Shown: positions 15,579 through 24,530 of the stretch, in pieces
Layout: each line of letters begins with the position of its first letter
Position numbering within the stretch: position 1 is the first letter of the stretch
Origin: Bradyrhizobium diazoefficiens
Lineage (GTDB): Bacteria > Pseudomonadota > Alphaproteobacteria > Rhizobiales > Xanthobacteraceae
Length of the DNA: 64,000 nt
NCBI RefSeq assembly: GCF_016616235.1
Contig: NZ_CP067100.1
Location: 682,001 to 746,000 of the forward strand
Direction: 5' to 3'
The notes under the pieces: model-generated
Seen by the model: only the letters and a program-made list of their open reading frames with translations
Databases searched by the model: none
Told to the model about the DNA's origin: nothing
Program-made: the position numbers and the translations under genes

Positions 15579-17234
15579 TCAATGCCGCGCGCGGACGTTC
15601 TTGGTTTTGGCGCGGCTTGATCTCTCTGATTTGCTCGGCCGCTTTGGCTTGGGTGGCGAGGAACGGCCTGAATTGGCCACGCATCGGCTGAGCGAGCGGA
15701 TTAGTGGGCCCTCGGATGCGAAGCGCCGTACGCCCAGCTTCCCCCGCGCACGTCCCCTCTCCGAAAATCTGATCACATTTCTATCGGTAACGCTTGTAGG
15801 AAGGAGCACGTAATCAAACACAGAGCTGTTGTTCTCTCCCAGCCGGATGGCAACAATCCAGCCGGTGGCTACGTGCCGCCGCTGTATCACCCAATAGGGG
15901 AGGTGCTCGCCGTCGCGCCCGGGGCTCCATCTGGCAATTCGGAAGCCGACATTCTCGGTGCCGTTAACCAGCAGATTGTAGCTTGCAGGCATAGAGACCA
16001 TGGCGCCCCTCTCTGCGAGCTTGCTGGCTACCCGAGAAACAAGGCTCTTCAGAACGTCGAGCCATTTCTGCCGAGTGTCGAGATAGTCGGCCTTGTGCGG
16101 AGAGGCATAGCCAACGAGCTTGTAAGTGTTCCTGAGGCTACCAAAGTGCTTGATGTAGGATTTGTCGCTAGGCAATCGCTTCGTTGCATTGATTATCTTT
16201 TGGCTAATCCGCCCTTCCTTCAACAGCACCTTGCGTAGCCCAAGTAGCATCTCTTCTTCTGGCAAGCTCACGCGCCGCTCTTCGATAATCTTCTTCACTT
16301 TGAAGAAGCTATCGCGATCCACGATGGGTTCGATACATCCTTCACTCGTGATCCAAGCCTGGCTAGGATTGTCTACGGCCTGTCCTCCTAACTTCCTTGA
16401 AGTGCGGTTGTAGACAAGGTCGCCGATGTATTTCTCGTTCTTGAGAATGGCGCTGATCAGCGACCCTCGCCAACGACCGCCGTCGTATGCGGTAATTCCA
16501 TGTCGGTTCAATTCGCGGGCAATTGCTCGCTCTGACTTCAAGGTCAAGAACCGCTGGAAAATCCATTTTACGATTGCCACCTCATTTGCTTTGCCGGGGC
16601 GGAGCCTTACGTGATCGGTGACTAGGTATTTGTGGGCGCCATTTTCGAGAATGCCCTTTGACACCTGATTCTTATCGAACAGCTCCCGCTGCAGTGCGTA
16701 ACCGACCTTGCCACCCACAAGGAAGCCTAGACGTGAAAACCGGCATGCCCCAGCATGTACCTTAGCTGACAATTCTCTGCTGTACTCAGCGGCCATTACT
16801 CTCTTGAGGTTCTTCACGATGTTCGACAGCATGCTGCCATCGTTCTCGAATTGCTCGGCGCAATAGATGACCTTGATGCCAGCCTTCTTGCAGATAAATT
16901 CGTAATGGGCGCTCTCGTCGGTGTCTTGAAACCGACCCCAGCGAGTGACGTCATATACCAATATCCAAGAGAAATCCGCCTGCCCCGTGGAAACATCCTT
17001 GATAAGCTGAGTCAGGCCAGCCCTGTTCGTTATGCGGAGACCGCTTTCACCTTCGTCGCTATAGGTCCGAACGATCGCTAGGTTGTGGGCAAGAGCGTAT
17101 GCGCCAATGACGGCAGCCTGGTTCTGGATTGAGTACTGCTGCCGATCAGTCGACATCCGAACATACTGAGCGGCCCGAACGCCCAGGAGCGCCTTCGGCA
17201 AATGAGCTTTGTGGACGACCAGCGCATTGCCCAT
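15579..17234 (-). CDS. Second large serine recombinase, paralogue of the first
   Basis: This 551-residue serine recombinase is clearly related to the first one. The catalytic Ser28 is in AQYVRMSTD, and DVTRWGRFQDTDES, IVKNLKRVMAAEYSRELSAKVHAG and YIGDLVYNRTSRKL match its sister almost position by position. The C-terminal tail is basic and low in complexity (SSPPKPKRPSKSERSSRAKTK), which the sister lacks; it may be a genuine DNA-binding tail or a read-through after truncation. It lacks the ParB-like partners and the HTH-like neighbour, so it may be a separate insertion or a reduced copy of the same element family. Confidence 0.85.
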   Translation of the reverse strand: MGNALVVHKAHLPKALLGVRAAQYVRMSTDRQQYSIQNQAAVIGAYALAHNLAIVRTYSDEGESGLRITNRAGLTQLIKDVSTGQADFSWILVYDVTRWGRFQDTDESAHYEFICKKAGIKVIYCAEQFENDGSMLSNIVKNLKRVMAAEYSRELSAKVHAGACRFSRLGFLVGGKVGYALQRELFDKNQVSKGILENGAHKYLVTDHVRLRPGKANEVAIVKWIFQRFLTLKSERAIARELNRHGITAYDGGRWRGSLISAILKNEKYIGDLVYNRTSRKLGGQAVDNPSQAWITSEGCIEPIVDRDSFFKVKKIIEERRVSLPEEEMLLGLRKVLLKEGRISQKIINATKRLPSDKSYIKHFGSLRNTYKLVGYASPHKADYLDTRQKWLDVLKSLVSRVASKLAERGAMVSMPASYNLLVNGTENVGFRIARWSPGRDGEHLPYWVIQRRHVATGWIVAIRLGENNSSVFDYVLLPTSVTDRNVIRFSERGRARGKLGVRRFASEGPLIRSLSRCVANSGRSSPPKPKRPSKSERSSRAKTKNVRARH

Positions 17235-17736
17235 TCGTCGCCTCCACTACACAGAGCATCAAGCGCAGATAAAACTCCTCCGCCTACGATTGCTCAAGAG
17301 CGTTTCGTCATTTCTGGTCGCTACTTGGCTTATCGACGTAATCGACTGCAGAAATTTGGTAGAATTGCGTTATGGCTGCCCGCGTGGACAGTTGTCTAAG
17401 GAGACTATTTCCGCGTCGTCCTCAAACTCGTCTCCGCTCAACGGCGGTTAAACCTTGCCGGTGCCGAAGTTGAAAGCCGGCGCGTGCGAGGCCTGCATGC
17501 TGGGCCCCGGCCTGAATGGAGACCTGGAGCTGCGGCGCTGTTCGGACCGAGAGACGTTCCGATTGGAAACCGATCCTCTGCCATTGCTCGAGATACCGAA
17601 GCGTGGCCCATCTATCTCGGATGCGATGCCGGATCGATGGCGGCGAGAGTAGGGAGGGCGAGCATCCATATGGATAACGACTTCGACAGTCGCTACGTTT
17701 GGACGGTCGAAGAATGGGCGCAGTAGGCTTCGCGCT
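17235..17736. other. 502-base stretch without a confident gene
   Basis: This is the region upstream of the second recombinase. Several overlapping open frames exist on both strands, but none has a good start signal or sequence I recognise. One plus-strand frame (17484-17726) ends in DNDFDSRYVWTVEEWAQ, which looks protein-like only at its tail. The right end of the mobile element probably falls here, but I could not identify a boundary repeat. Confidence 0.3.
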
Positions 17737-18009
17737 TCAACGACTTGCAGAAGCCTTGGGTGCATGCGAGCGATCCATAAGTGAACGGATAGAGGACCCC
17801 TTCGCTGCGGCGTCCTCGGATCCCCCGGCGACGTTCTCAGGCGTGCATTTTGCCGAGGGCGGATTCCCGCACTGGCGGGCTAGTCCCTCCCAGCCCACGC
17901 ACTTGCCCGCTTGGCTCCGATAGCCTGGGCCGCCGTTGTCTCCGCATGTAGCGTGCCCGGGTGCGCTCGAAAGCAACCAACAGCATGCGAGAGCTACAGC
18001 GTTTCGCAT
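17737..18009 (-). CDS. Small exported cysteine-containing protein
   Basis: This is a 90-residue hypothetical protein with a Sec signal peptide (MRNAVALACCWLLSSAPGHA). The mature part starts near TCGDNGGPGYRSQAGKCVGWEGLARQCGNPP and has several cysteines likely to form periplasmic disulfides. The pattern CG-GGPGYR-KCVGW-CG-PP is one I associate with small conserved proteins of unknown function in Bradyrhizobium. The ATG at 18009 was chosen because the signal peptide starts there. It lies 14 bases after the lipoprotein gene on the same strand, so the two may be cotranscribed. Confidence 0.55.
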   Translation of the reverse strand: MRNAVALACCWLLSSAPGHATCGDNGGPGYRSQAGKCVGWEGLARQCGNPPSAKCTPENVAGGSEDAAAKGSSIRSLMDRSHAPKASASR

Positions 18010-18023
18010 CAATATGCCCTCGG

Positions 18024-18413
18024 CTACTGTCGCTTCACCACGCACGCATCAACTGCATAAGCACACTGCTCGCCAGCCGTCAGGATGCCACCGGTTGGGC
18101 CAGAGTAATTTACGGAAGAAACTTGACCGGCGGCGAACACAATATTGATTTTGCAAAAGCGCTTCGAGCTGACCGCGGTGGCACTATACCGATCGCCGCT
18201 GACGCTAGCCACCTGCATGCCATTTCCGGAATCGTAGCCCCAGACCTCTGTACTGCCTTCAACGGCTTTGTTGGCAGGTGGACCCATGCAGGCGAGCACT
18301 CTTTCCTTCGACATACCCACCATTTGAGCGCGCGCATCCTGTGCGATCTCAGCTCTTTGAAATGCGCAACCACCTAGGATCGCGCTCACCGCGATGACCA
18401 CCAATTTTCGCAT
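18024..18413 (-). CDS. Small outer-membrane lipoprotein with BamE/SmpA-like motif
   Basis: This 129-residue lipoprotein has a signal sequence ending in lipobox LGGC (Cys16). The mature part contains MVGMSKERVLACMGPPANK and STEVWGYDSG. This is the 'G-M-(S/T)-K-x-x-V, then G-P-P, then W-x-Y' pattern of BamE/SmpA/OmlA-like small lipoproteins. It should be anchored in the periplasmic leaflet of a membrane. The start was set at the ATG just before the signal; an upstream in-frame start at 18446 would add 11 residues without signal features. There is no operon partner except the small exported protein downstream. Confidence 0.65.
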   Translation of the reverse strand: MRKLVVIAVSAILGGCAFQRAEIAQDARAQMVGMSKERVLACMGPPANKAVEGSTEVWGYDSGNGMQVASVSGDRYSATAVSSKRFCKINIVFAAGQVSSVNYSGPTGGILTAGEQCAYAVDACVVKRQ

Positions 18414-19147
18414 AGGCCCCCCAAACTCACGGCTATCAAACCGCAACCCCAGCGCGAATGCAAGGGAGCTGTACCTCCCGAAAGCTAAGCACCAGCGCCA
18501 TATTTTCTGGAAGCCGACTGTCTAACATCCCAATTGAGGGCGGAGGTGTTCTCGGCGGGTTTCAGCGGTCCCCTGCGCGTGCCTTGCCCGCCTGGCGAGC
18601 GGTTTGGTTGAGCCATGTATGCGCTGCTTAGATTTTACGGTTTTCCGCTAGCCGAGCGGGCTTATGGAGAAGTAGCAGCCCGAGGCCAAAAGGCACCTTC
18701 GGAGAGGGCAGAATGGCCGCCGGCTGGCTCCAGATCTGCTGGGAGAATTCCTCGATCTGGATCTCAGGACCTGAGAGGCAGTCTGCTGAGCAAGTTTCTT
18801 TCTAGACTCTCTCCCTCCGCCAGCCGCCTATGTTGTACGCTCACACCAACGAGATACCGCGCCCTGATCCATTGGTACAGGCAGACTGCGTGCGCGTCGT
18901 AGATTTGGATATTCGGGCGCGTAAATCGGACTTCTGCGCGATAACAATGGCAATCGTTTCGGAGCGCGCCCGCAGAAACAAAGGCTGCGACCGCGGGCTG
19001 GCGTCGAAGCGGCCATGGAAAATGTCGAGTCTACCGGTCGCCGCTGACAAATCTGCGGATGTTCGCCGCGCGAGCAGTTTTACGAGGCGAGCTGCGAACT
19101 CGCAGCCACGGTGAAAGGACAAATCGGGCTAGGTCCGGCTGCCGATA
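18414..19147. other. 734-base stretch without a confident gene
   Basis: Open frames here are short, overlapping and without recognisable motifs. I note a small perfect hairpin at 18762-18776 (arms TCTCAGG and CCTGAGA around one base), but no T-tract follows, so I do not call a terminator. The stretch probably holds the promoter of the lipoprotein gene at its left edge and otherwise non-coding or decayed sequence. Confidence 0.3.
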
Positions 19148-20086
19148 TCAATAACATGCGGCCATCAGTCCAAGCCGTGGATGCTCCCGGTCGATTTTCG
19201 CGATTTCGGTGCGCATTTGCTCGATGATCCAGTCCCGGATTTCTGCGGCGACAGGGCGCATCGGGCGGTTGCGCGGCGGCAGGAATTCGCAGATCCGACT
19301 CGTGGTGGCGAGCGTATTGGACGCCGGCACCAGCGCTCCGGTCAGAAGCCAGTGCGAGGTGACCGTTAGCCAGCCAAGCGCAATGCCCTGGCCGAGCAGC
19401 GCGGCCTGCACAACCACGGCATAATCCGTGAAGCTCAACATCTTGGCCGGCCCGCGCCGCTTGGTCAGAAAGTGCGGATAGTCCGCCGCCCAGTCGCCCG
19501 GCGTATCGACGAGACGAATGATCGTATTGCCTTGCGCAGGTTCGGCTTCGCTCATGTAGCCTGGACTGCAGACCGGCAGCATGACCTCCTTCATAACCAG
19601 TGTACCGTCGGAATGGGGCTCGTCGCGGTCGCGAAAACGCATGCCGAGGTCGACATTCTCGACCGCACCGCGCAGTGCGCCTGATATCAGCTGGAAGCGC
19701 AGATCGACGCTTGGAAAGCGCCGCTGCAGCTTGTCAATGCGGGGCATCAACCAATGCGTCGTAAAGGCGGAGGACACCGACAGCGTGACCGTCTCGGTGC
19801 CTTTGCGCCGCCGCTCGATTTCGATCAGCCCGGTCTCAATGCTGCGGAATCCATCGAGCACGCGGCGATAGAGCAGTTCACCTTCCTCGGTCAGCACCGC
19901 GCGGCCCGCCTTGCGGTCGAACAGCCGAACGCCGAGATGCTCCTCGAACTGGCCCAGCATCCGGCTCACCGCAGGTTGCGTGACGTTCAATTCGGCTGCG
20001 GCCGCGGTGAAGCTGCCGTTGCGTGCGGCCGCGTCGAAGACGAACAACGCGTTTGACGAGGGCAGCATCCGGCGGAGCTCTGGCAT
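19148..20086 (-). CDS. LysR-family transcriptional regulator (GcvA-like)
   Basis: This 312-residue LTTR has an N-terminal winged HTH (about 11-70: FDAAARNGSFTAAAAELNVTQPAVSRMLGQFEEHLGVRLF). A periplasmic-binding-protein-like effector domain fills residues 95-300. The front resembles the GcvA/TrpI subgroup. It is divergent from the ABC importer/FAD enzyme operon with 208 bases between, the classical LTTR arrangement, so it likely controls that operon in response to an imported amine or a derivative (inference). Two inverted repeats lie at and just upstream of its start codon. The start MPELRRMLPSSNAL is favoured because the HTH begins 11 residues later. Confidence 0.88.
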   Translation of the reverse strand: MPELRRMLPSSNALFVFDAAARNGSFTAAAAELNVTQPAVSRMLGQFEEHLGVRLFDRKAGRAVLTEEGELLYRRVLDGFRSIETGLIEIERRRKGTETVTLSVSSAFTTHWLMPRIDKLQRRFPSVDLRFQLISGALRGAVENVDLGMRFRDRDEPHSDGTLVMKEVMLPVCSPGYMSEAEPAQGNTIIRLVDTPGDWAADYPHFLTKRRGPAKMLSFTDYAVVVQAALLGQGIALGWLTVTSHWLLTGALVPASNTLATTSRICEFLPPRNRPMRPVAAEIRDWIIEQMRTEIAKIDREHPRLGLMAACY

Positions 20087-20100
20087 AACGTCATGTTATG
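20084..20100. promoter_or_regulatory. Inverted repeat over the LysR start codon
   Basis: CATAAC and GTTATG form a perfect 6-base inverted repeat around GTCAT, with the LysR start codon in the left arm. It could be an autorepression site for the LysR regulator. The symmetry is visible; the function is inferred. Confidence 0.35.
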
Positions 20101-20114
20101 TGCCTGGTAAGAAT

Positions 20115-20138
20115 TTGGCAATTGCCGAGCTTTGCCAA
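20115..20138. promoter_or_regulatory. Candidate LysR operator in the divergent promoter region
   Basis: TTGGCAA and TTGCCAA form a perfect 7-base inverted repeat separated by 10 bases, between the LysR gene and the importer operon. LTTR recognition sites are dyads with a T and an A at the ends of the interrupted arms, and this one is placed correctly for such a site. Confidence 0.4.
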
Positions 20139-20294
20139 CTCTGATGTCATCGGCATGACAGCCTACGAACAAGGGTTGCGAGAGCAGATTGGCGTGCATC
20201 CGATGGTGCGCTGCGAGATTGCTCCAGCGCCGCCTATAAAACAGGCTTATGTCGCGCAGCGCCGCGCGCCACCGAATGGGACGGAGGTCGATCG

Positions 20295-21377
20295 TTGGAC
20301 AAACGAGCGGAAAGCGTCGAGATCAGGTGCGCCAGCAAGGCCTATGGTGCGGTGCGGGCGCTCGACGATGTTTCCCTCAACGTCAACGCCGGCGAGTTTG
20401 TCTCGCTGCTCGGACCGTCCGGATCGGGCAAGACCACACTGCTCGGCATTCTCGGCGGCTTCATCCTGCCGTCATCCGGTTCGATCCATTTCGGCGGCCG
20501 CGACGTCACCTACATGCCGCCGCACAAGCGCGACATCGGCGTCGTATTCCAGAACTACGCGCTGTTTCCTCATATGAGCGTCGGCGAGAACGTCGCCTTC
20601 CCCTTGCGGGCACGGCACCTGCCCAAGACGAAATGGCCTGAGAAGGTGCGTTCCGCGCTGGCGATGGTCGGGCTGTCCGGTTACGAGGAACGCGGCGTCG
20701 CCCAACTCTCCGGAGGTCAGCGGCAGCGCGTCGCGCTGGCGCGCGCCATGATCTTCGAGCCGCGCCTGATCCTGATGGACGAGCCGCTCTCCGCCCTCGA
20801 CAAGCAGCTGCGCGAATCCATGCAGATCGAATTGCGCGAGCTGCACCGGCGGATCGGCGCCACCATCATCTATGTCACCCATGACCAGCGCGAGGCGCTG
20901 ACGATGAGCGATCGCGTCGCGGTCATGAAGGAGGGGCGGCTGATCCAGATCGACGAGCCGGCGCGCCTGCATGACCATCCTGCGGACTCCTTTGTTGCCA
21001 GCTTTATCGGCGAAGCGACGCTACTGCCGGTCCGCCGCGTCGACGCCGGCAGTGTCGCGCTCGGCAGCGCGGTGCTGCGCAGCGCCCGTCCGATTTCCGC
21101 AGGCGACGACCTCATGCTCGTGGTGCACAGCGAAAAGCTCCTGATCGGCGATGGCGGAATCGATGCTGCCCGCAACCACCTGACCGGCATCGTCACCGAT
21201 GTCGTCTACCAAGGGGAAAGCCTGCGCGTTTTCCTTGCGCTTGCCGATGGCACCGCGCTCAGCCTGCGCCAGCCGAGCCATCACGAAGCCTATCGCCGCA
21301 TCCCGCCCGTCGGCGGCAGCCTGACCGTCACCCTTCACCCCGAGGATACCATCGTCGTGCCGAAGGCGGGCGACTGA
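20295..21377 (+). CDS. ABC transporter ATPase, polyamine/opine (PotA) type
   Basis: This 360-residue ATPase energises import by the permease pair encoded downstream. Motifs: Walker A GPSGSGKTT (about 42-50), Q-loop QNYALFPHM, signature LSGGQRQRVALARAM, Walker B LILMDEPLSALD and the switch histidine VTHDQ. The last 120 residues form a TOBE-like regulatory domain, as in PotA/CysA/MalK-type proteins. The TTG start at 20295 is preceded by GGAGG at suitable distance and gives the family N terminus. It is the first gene of a six-gene operon (ATPase, HAD, FAD enzyme, binding protein, two permeases). The substrate is inferred to be a polyamine-like or opine-like amine. Confidence 0.88.
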   Translation: MDKRAESVEIRCASKAYGAVRALDDVSLNVNAGEFVSLLGPSGSGKTTLLGILGGFILPSSGSIHFGGRDVTYMPPHKRDIGVVFQNYALFPHMSVGENVAFPLRARHLPKTKWPEKVRSALAMVGLSGYEERGVAQLSGGQRQRVALARAMIFEPRLILMDEPLSALDKQLRESMQIELRELHRRIGATIIYVTHDQREALTMSDRVAVMKEGRLIQIDEPARLHDHPADSFVASFIGEATLLPVRRVDAGSVALGSAVLRSARPISAGDDLMLVVHSEKLLIGDGGIDAARNHLTGIVTDVVYQGESLRVFLALADGTALSLRQPSHHEAYRRIPPVGGSLTVTLHPEDTIVVPKAGD

Positions 21378-21406
21378 GCCTCCCAACAGAAGAGAAGAAG
21401 CCTCCA

Positions 21407-22123
21407 ATGCCATCCACAGCTTCGTTCAGCAATTTCAAGGTCCTCACCTTCGACGTCGTCGGCACCTTGATCGATTTCGAGACCGGCGTGCTCAACGCAG
21501 TGCGCAGAATCTCGGGCAAGTCACTGGCCGAGCTCTCCGACGACCAGATCTTCGCCGCCTACAAGCGCGGCCGCGACCTGCATCCGGAGCGGTCGAGCGA
21601 GGTGATGTTCCACGTCTATCGCCATCTCGCCAAGGAGCTTGGGCTGCCGGCCGACGATTCCTCCTGCGACGTGTTCCAGCTCGCGGTGCTGCGCTGGCCA
21701 CCATTCACGGACTCCTCCGAGGCTTTGAAGCGCCTGCGCACGAAATTCCGCCTGGTGGCGATGACCAACGCCGATCGCGTCGCGCTGTCCTGCTATGCAC
21801 ACGCGCTCGGCAATCCCTTCGACGACACCGTCTGCGCTGACGACACCGGCGTGGCAAAACCCAATCCGGAGTTCTTTGCCTATAACAAGGGCCGGCAATC
21901 TGCCTTCGGCTATAAGCAGGCCGACATCCTTCACGTGGCGCAGAGCCAGTACCACGACATCGGAATCGCGCGAACGCTCGGCTACAAGGTGTGCTGGATC
22001 GAGCGCCGCCAGGGCATGGCCGGCTTCGGCGGCACGCCCGCCGTGGAGAAGCTGACCGAGCCGGATTTCCATTTCCCGACCATGAAAGCCTTCGCGGACG
22101 CGGCCGTTGGCGCTGCGGCGTGA
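21407..22123 (+). CDS. HAD-family hydrolase, type II haloacid-dehalogenase-like
   Basis: This 238-residue HAD hydrolase has its nucleophile Asp16 in FDVVGTLID. The third residue of the usual DxD is Val, as in L-2-haloacid dehalogenases, where the second Asp is absent; most HAD phosphatases keep it. Motif II is MTNAD, the lysine is in GVAKPNPEFF, and HDIGIAR carries the last acidic site. HAD proteins of this type recur in amine-uptake operons with FAD oxidoreductases. The physiological substrate is unknown, and a dehalogenase role is not implied. It lies 29 bases after the ATPase and ends 2 bases before the FAD enzyme. Confidence 0.75.
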   Translation: MPSTASFSNFKVLTFDVVGTLIDFETGVLNAVRRISGKSLAELSDDQIFAAYKRGRDLHPERSSEVMFHVYRHLAKELGLPADDSSCDVFQLAVLRWPPFTDSSEALKRLRTKFRLVAMTNADRVALSCYAHALGNPFDDTVCADDTGVAKPNPEFFAYNKGRQSAFGYKQADILHVAQSQYHDIGIARTLGYKVCWIERRQGMAGFGGTPAVEKLTEPDFHFPTMKAFADAAVGAAA

Positions 22124-22125
22124 TC

Positions 22126-23445
22126 ATGGGTTCGCCGATGAGCCAGGACTGGAGGTCGCTTTCTTCGGTCAACTCGCTGTGGGCGAGCACGGCGGAGCCA
22201 TTGCGCGATTTTCCGGTCCTGTCGGGCGAGAGCCAGGCCGATGTGATCATCATCGGTGGGGGCTACACTGGCCTGTCGGCGGCGCATCACATTGCCAGAA
22301 GCGGACTTGCGCCGGTCGTGCTCGAGGCCAACCGTCCGGGCTGGGGCGCGAGCGGCCGCAATGGCGGGGTGATCACCGCCAAATTCCGTCTCTCGTTCCG
22401 CGAGATCGATGCCGCGCATGGCCGCGCCATGGCGCAGCGCATGTACGAGATCGCCCATGAATCGACCGACATGGTCGAGGAGCTGGTGTCCGAGTTCGCC
22501 ATATCAGGGGCGCGCCTGACGCGCACCGGCCAGGTCAAGGCCGCGCATAATCACGTCACGCTGCAGGCCGCAATCGACGAGGCCAACTGGATGAAGCGGG
22601 AGATGGGCGATGCAGAGGTCCGCATCCTCGACGCCCGTGAAGTGCGCGAGGAGACCGGTTCGGAGGCCTTCGTCGGCGGGGTGCTCAATCCGGGCTCCGG
22701 CGGCATCCATCCGCTCAATTACGTGCGGGGCCTTGCCGACGGCGTGGCGCGCCGCGGCGTGCCGGTCTATCAGGATACGCCGGTGCTGAAGCTGCGCCGC
22801 GAGGGCGGCGGCATCGTCGCCGAGACGCCGCAAGGCGCAGTGCGCGCCAAGCAGGCGATCATCGCCACCAACAGCTATTCCGACCTGACGGACGCAACGC
22901 GCCACATGCAGCGCACGCTGGTGCCGTTCCGCAGCGCCATCATCGCCACCGACACGCTGCCGCGCAATCTCGCCGGTCGCCTGATGCCGACGGGCCGCAC
23001 CTACACCGAGACCAAGCGCATGATGCGCTGGTTTCGCATGGTCGATAACCGCGTGATTTTTGGCGGACGCGGCGCCTTCGGCAGGCAGGACTCAGAATCA
23101 GCCTTCGACGCGCTGCGCAAGGCGATGGTCGGCATCTTCCCGGAACTGTCGGACGTGCCGCTCGCCTACAAATGGTCGGGCCTGGTTGGCATGACCCTGG
23201 ACTCGGTGCCGCATATCGGACGGCTCGACGATCGAACCCTGTTTGCGATGGGCTACAACGGCGCCGGTGTTGCGATGTCGAGCCTGATGGGTCGCTATCT
23301 GGCCGCCTTCGTCCGCGGCGAGACCCCGGAGGTCGGGCTGCTCGATGCCAGCCGTCTCAAGGCGATTCCCTTCTATCCGCTTCGTGAGCCCGCCGTGCGC
23401 ATGGTCGCCGGGTGGTACCAGTTTCTGGACGCAATCGGACAATGA
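22126..23445 (+). CDS. FAD-dependent amine/amino-acid oxidoreductase (DAO family)
   Basis: This 439-residue flavoenzyme of the DadA/PuuB/glycine-oxidase type has its Rossmann FAD loop near residue 40 (DVIIIGGGYTGLSAAHHIA), followed by EANRPGWGASGRNGG, the second FAD contact of gamma-glutamylputrescine-oxidase-like proteins. The C-terminal GMTLDSVPHIGRLDD and GYNGAGVAMSSLMG segments are also typical. It would oxidise an imported amine or N-alkyl amino acid to an imine. The ATG at 22126 follows the HAD stop by 2 bases; a second ATG at 22138 is equally possible. Its position inside an amine importer operon supports the catabolic role. Confidence 0.85.
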   Translation: MGSPMSQDWRSLSSVNSLWASTAEPLRDFPVLSGESQADVIIIGGGYTGLSAAHHIARSGLAPVVLEANRPGWGASGRNGGVITAKFRLSFREIDAAHGRAMAQRMYEIAHESTDMVEELVSEFAISGARLTRTGQVKAAHNHVTLQAAIDEANWMKREMGDAEVRILDAREVREETGSEAFVGGVLNPGSGGIHPLNYVRGLADGVARRGVPVYQDTPVLKLRREGGGIVAETPQGAVRAKQAIIATNSYSDLTDATRHMQRTLVPFRSAIIATDTLPRNLAGRLMPTGRTYTETKRMMRWFRMVDNRVIFGGRGAFGRQDSESAFDALRKAMVGIFPELSDVPLAYKWSGLVGMTLDSVPHIGRLDDRTLFAMGYNGAGVAMSSLMGRYLAAFVRGETPEVGLLDASRLKAIPFYPLREPAVRMVAGWYQFLDAIGQ

Positions 23446-23468
23446 GATCTACGAGAGAGGAGGACACA

Positions 23469-24530
23469 ATGACAACCATCGGCTTCAGATTGTTTGGACC
23501 GGCCTTGTTCGGCGCATCGCTCGGCGTGCTCGAATTGGCCGCGAGCGCAGCCCATGCGGCGGAGCAGATCACCTTCGTCTCGCAGGGCGGCGCCTATCAG
23601 CAGGCGCAGACGGTGGCGATCCTCGATCCCTCCGCCAAGAAGCTCGGCATCACCATCAACCAGGATTCGATTCCGGATGCGTGGCCCGCGATCAAGACGC
23701 AGGTCGGCAGCGGCAAGCCGATCTGGGACGTCGTCGACACTCCGACCGGCTATTGTCTGCGCGGCGGCGAGCAGGGGCTGATCGAGAAGCTCGATTTCTC
23801 GAAGATCCCCAATGCGGCGGCAATGCCGGAGGCCTATCGCAGCCCCTATTCGGTGTCCTACGAGTTCTATTCCAGCGTGCTGGCCTACAGCCAGAAGACA
23901 TTTCCGAAGGATGCGCCCAACAGCTGGGCCGATTTCTGGGACGTGAAGAAATTCCCCGGCCGGCGCGCGCTGCGCAATCATCCGATCGCAACGCTGGAGG
24001 CTGCGCTGATGGCGGATGGCATTGCGGCCGACAAGCTCTATCCCCTCGACGTCGACCGCGCGTTCAAGAAGCTCGAGGAGATCAAGCCGCACATCACGGT
24101 GTGGTGGACTTCGGGCGCACAATCGGCACAGCTGCTGAACGACGGCGAGGTCGACATGGAGATGGCCTGGAACGGCCGCGTCAGCGCCGTCGCCAAGGAA
24201 GGCGCCAAGGTAGCCTACACCTACAATCAGGGCATTCTGCAGAGCACCTCGCTCTGCATCCTCAAGGGTGCGCCGAATCTGGCGACCGCCGTCAAGTTCA
24301 TCAACGAAGCCGTCGACTCCGTACACCAAGCCAACCTGCCTTTGCAGATCGATTACGGCCCCGGCAATCCCAAGGCCTTCGAGACCGGCGTGATCAAGCC
24401 GGAGCGCGCGGCGCAATTGCCGAGTGAACCCGCGAACGCGGCCAAGCAGGCGCTGATGTCCTACGCCTGGTGGTCGTCGCCGCAGGGCGAAGCGGCCGAG
24501 AAGCGCTGGGCCGCCTTCATGCAGAAATGA
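23469..24530 (+). CDS. Periplasmic substrate-binding protein, polyamine/opine ABC importer
   Basis: This 353-residue PotD/PotF-type binding protein carries a Sec signal peptide ending at AASAAHA before AEQITF. The mature protein has the cluster's typical front (FVSQGGAYQQAQTVAIL), then WDVVDTPTGYCLRGG and WWTSGAQSAQLLNDGEVDMEMAWNGR, a segment conserved in spermidine/putrescine-like binding proteins. It captures the substrate in the periplasm for the two permeases. The start follows a strong ribosome site (GAGAGAGGAGG). Its stop overlaps the first permease start by 4 bases. Confidence 0.88.
   Translation: MTTIGFRLFGPALFGASLGVLELAASAAHAAEQITFVSQGGAYQQAQTVAILDPSAKKLGITINQDSIPDAWPAIKTQVGSGKPIWDVVDTPTGYCLRGGEQGLIEKLDFSKIPNAAAMPEAYRSPYSVSYEFYSSVLAYSQKTFPKDAPNSWADFWDVKKFPGRRALRNHPIATLEAALMADGIAADKLYPLDVDRAFKKLEEIKPHITVWWTSGAQSAQLLNDGEVDMEMAWNGRVSAVAKEGAKVAYTYNQGILQSTSLCILKGAPNLATAVKFINEAVDSVHQANLPLQIDYGPGNPKAFETGVIKPERAAQLPSEPANAAKQALMSYAWWSSPQGEAAEKRWAAFMQK

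Noticed and set aside
17448..17765. Overlapping frames on both strands before the small exported protein
   Set aside because: Neither strand gives conserved motifs or a convincing ribosome site.
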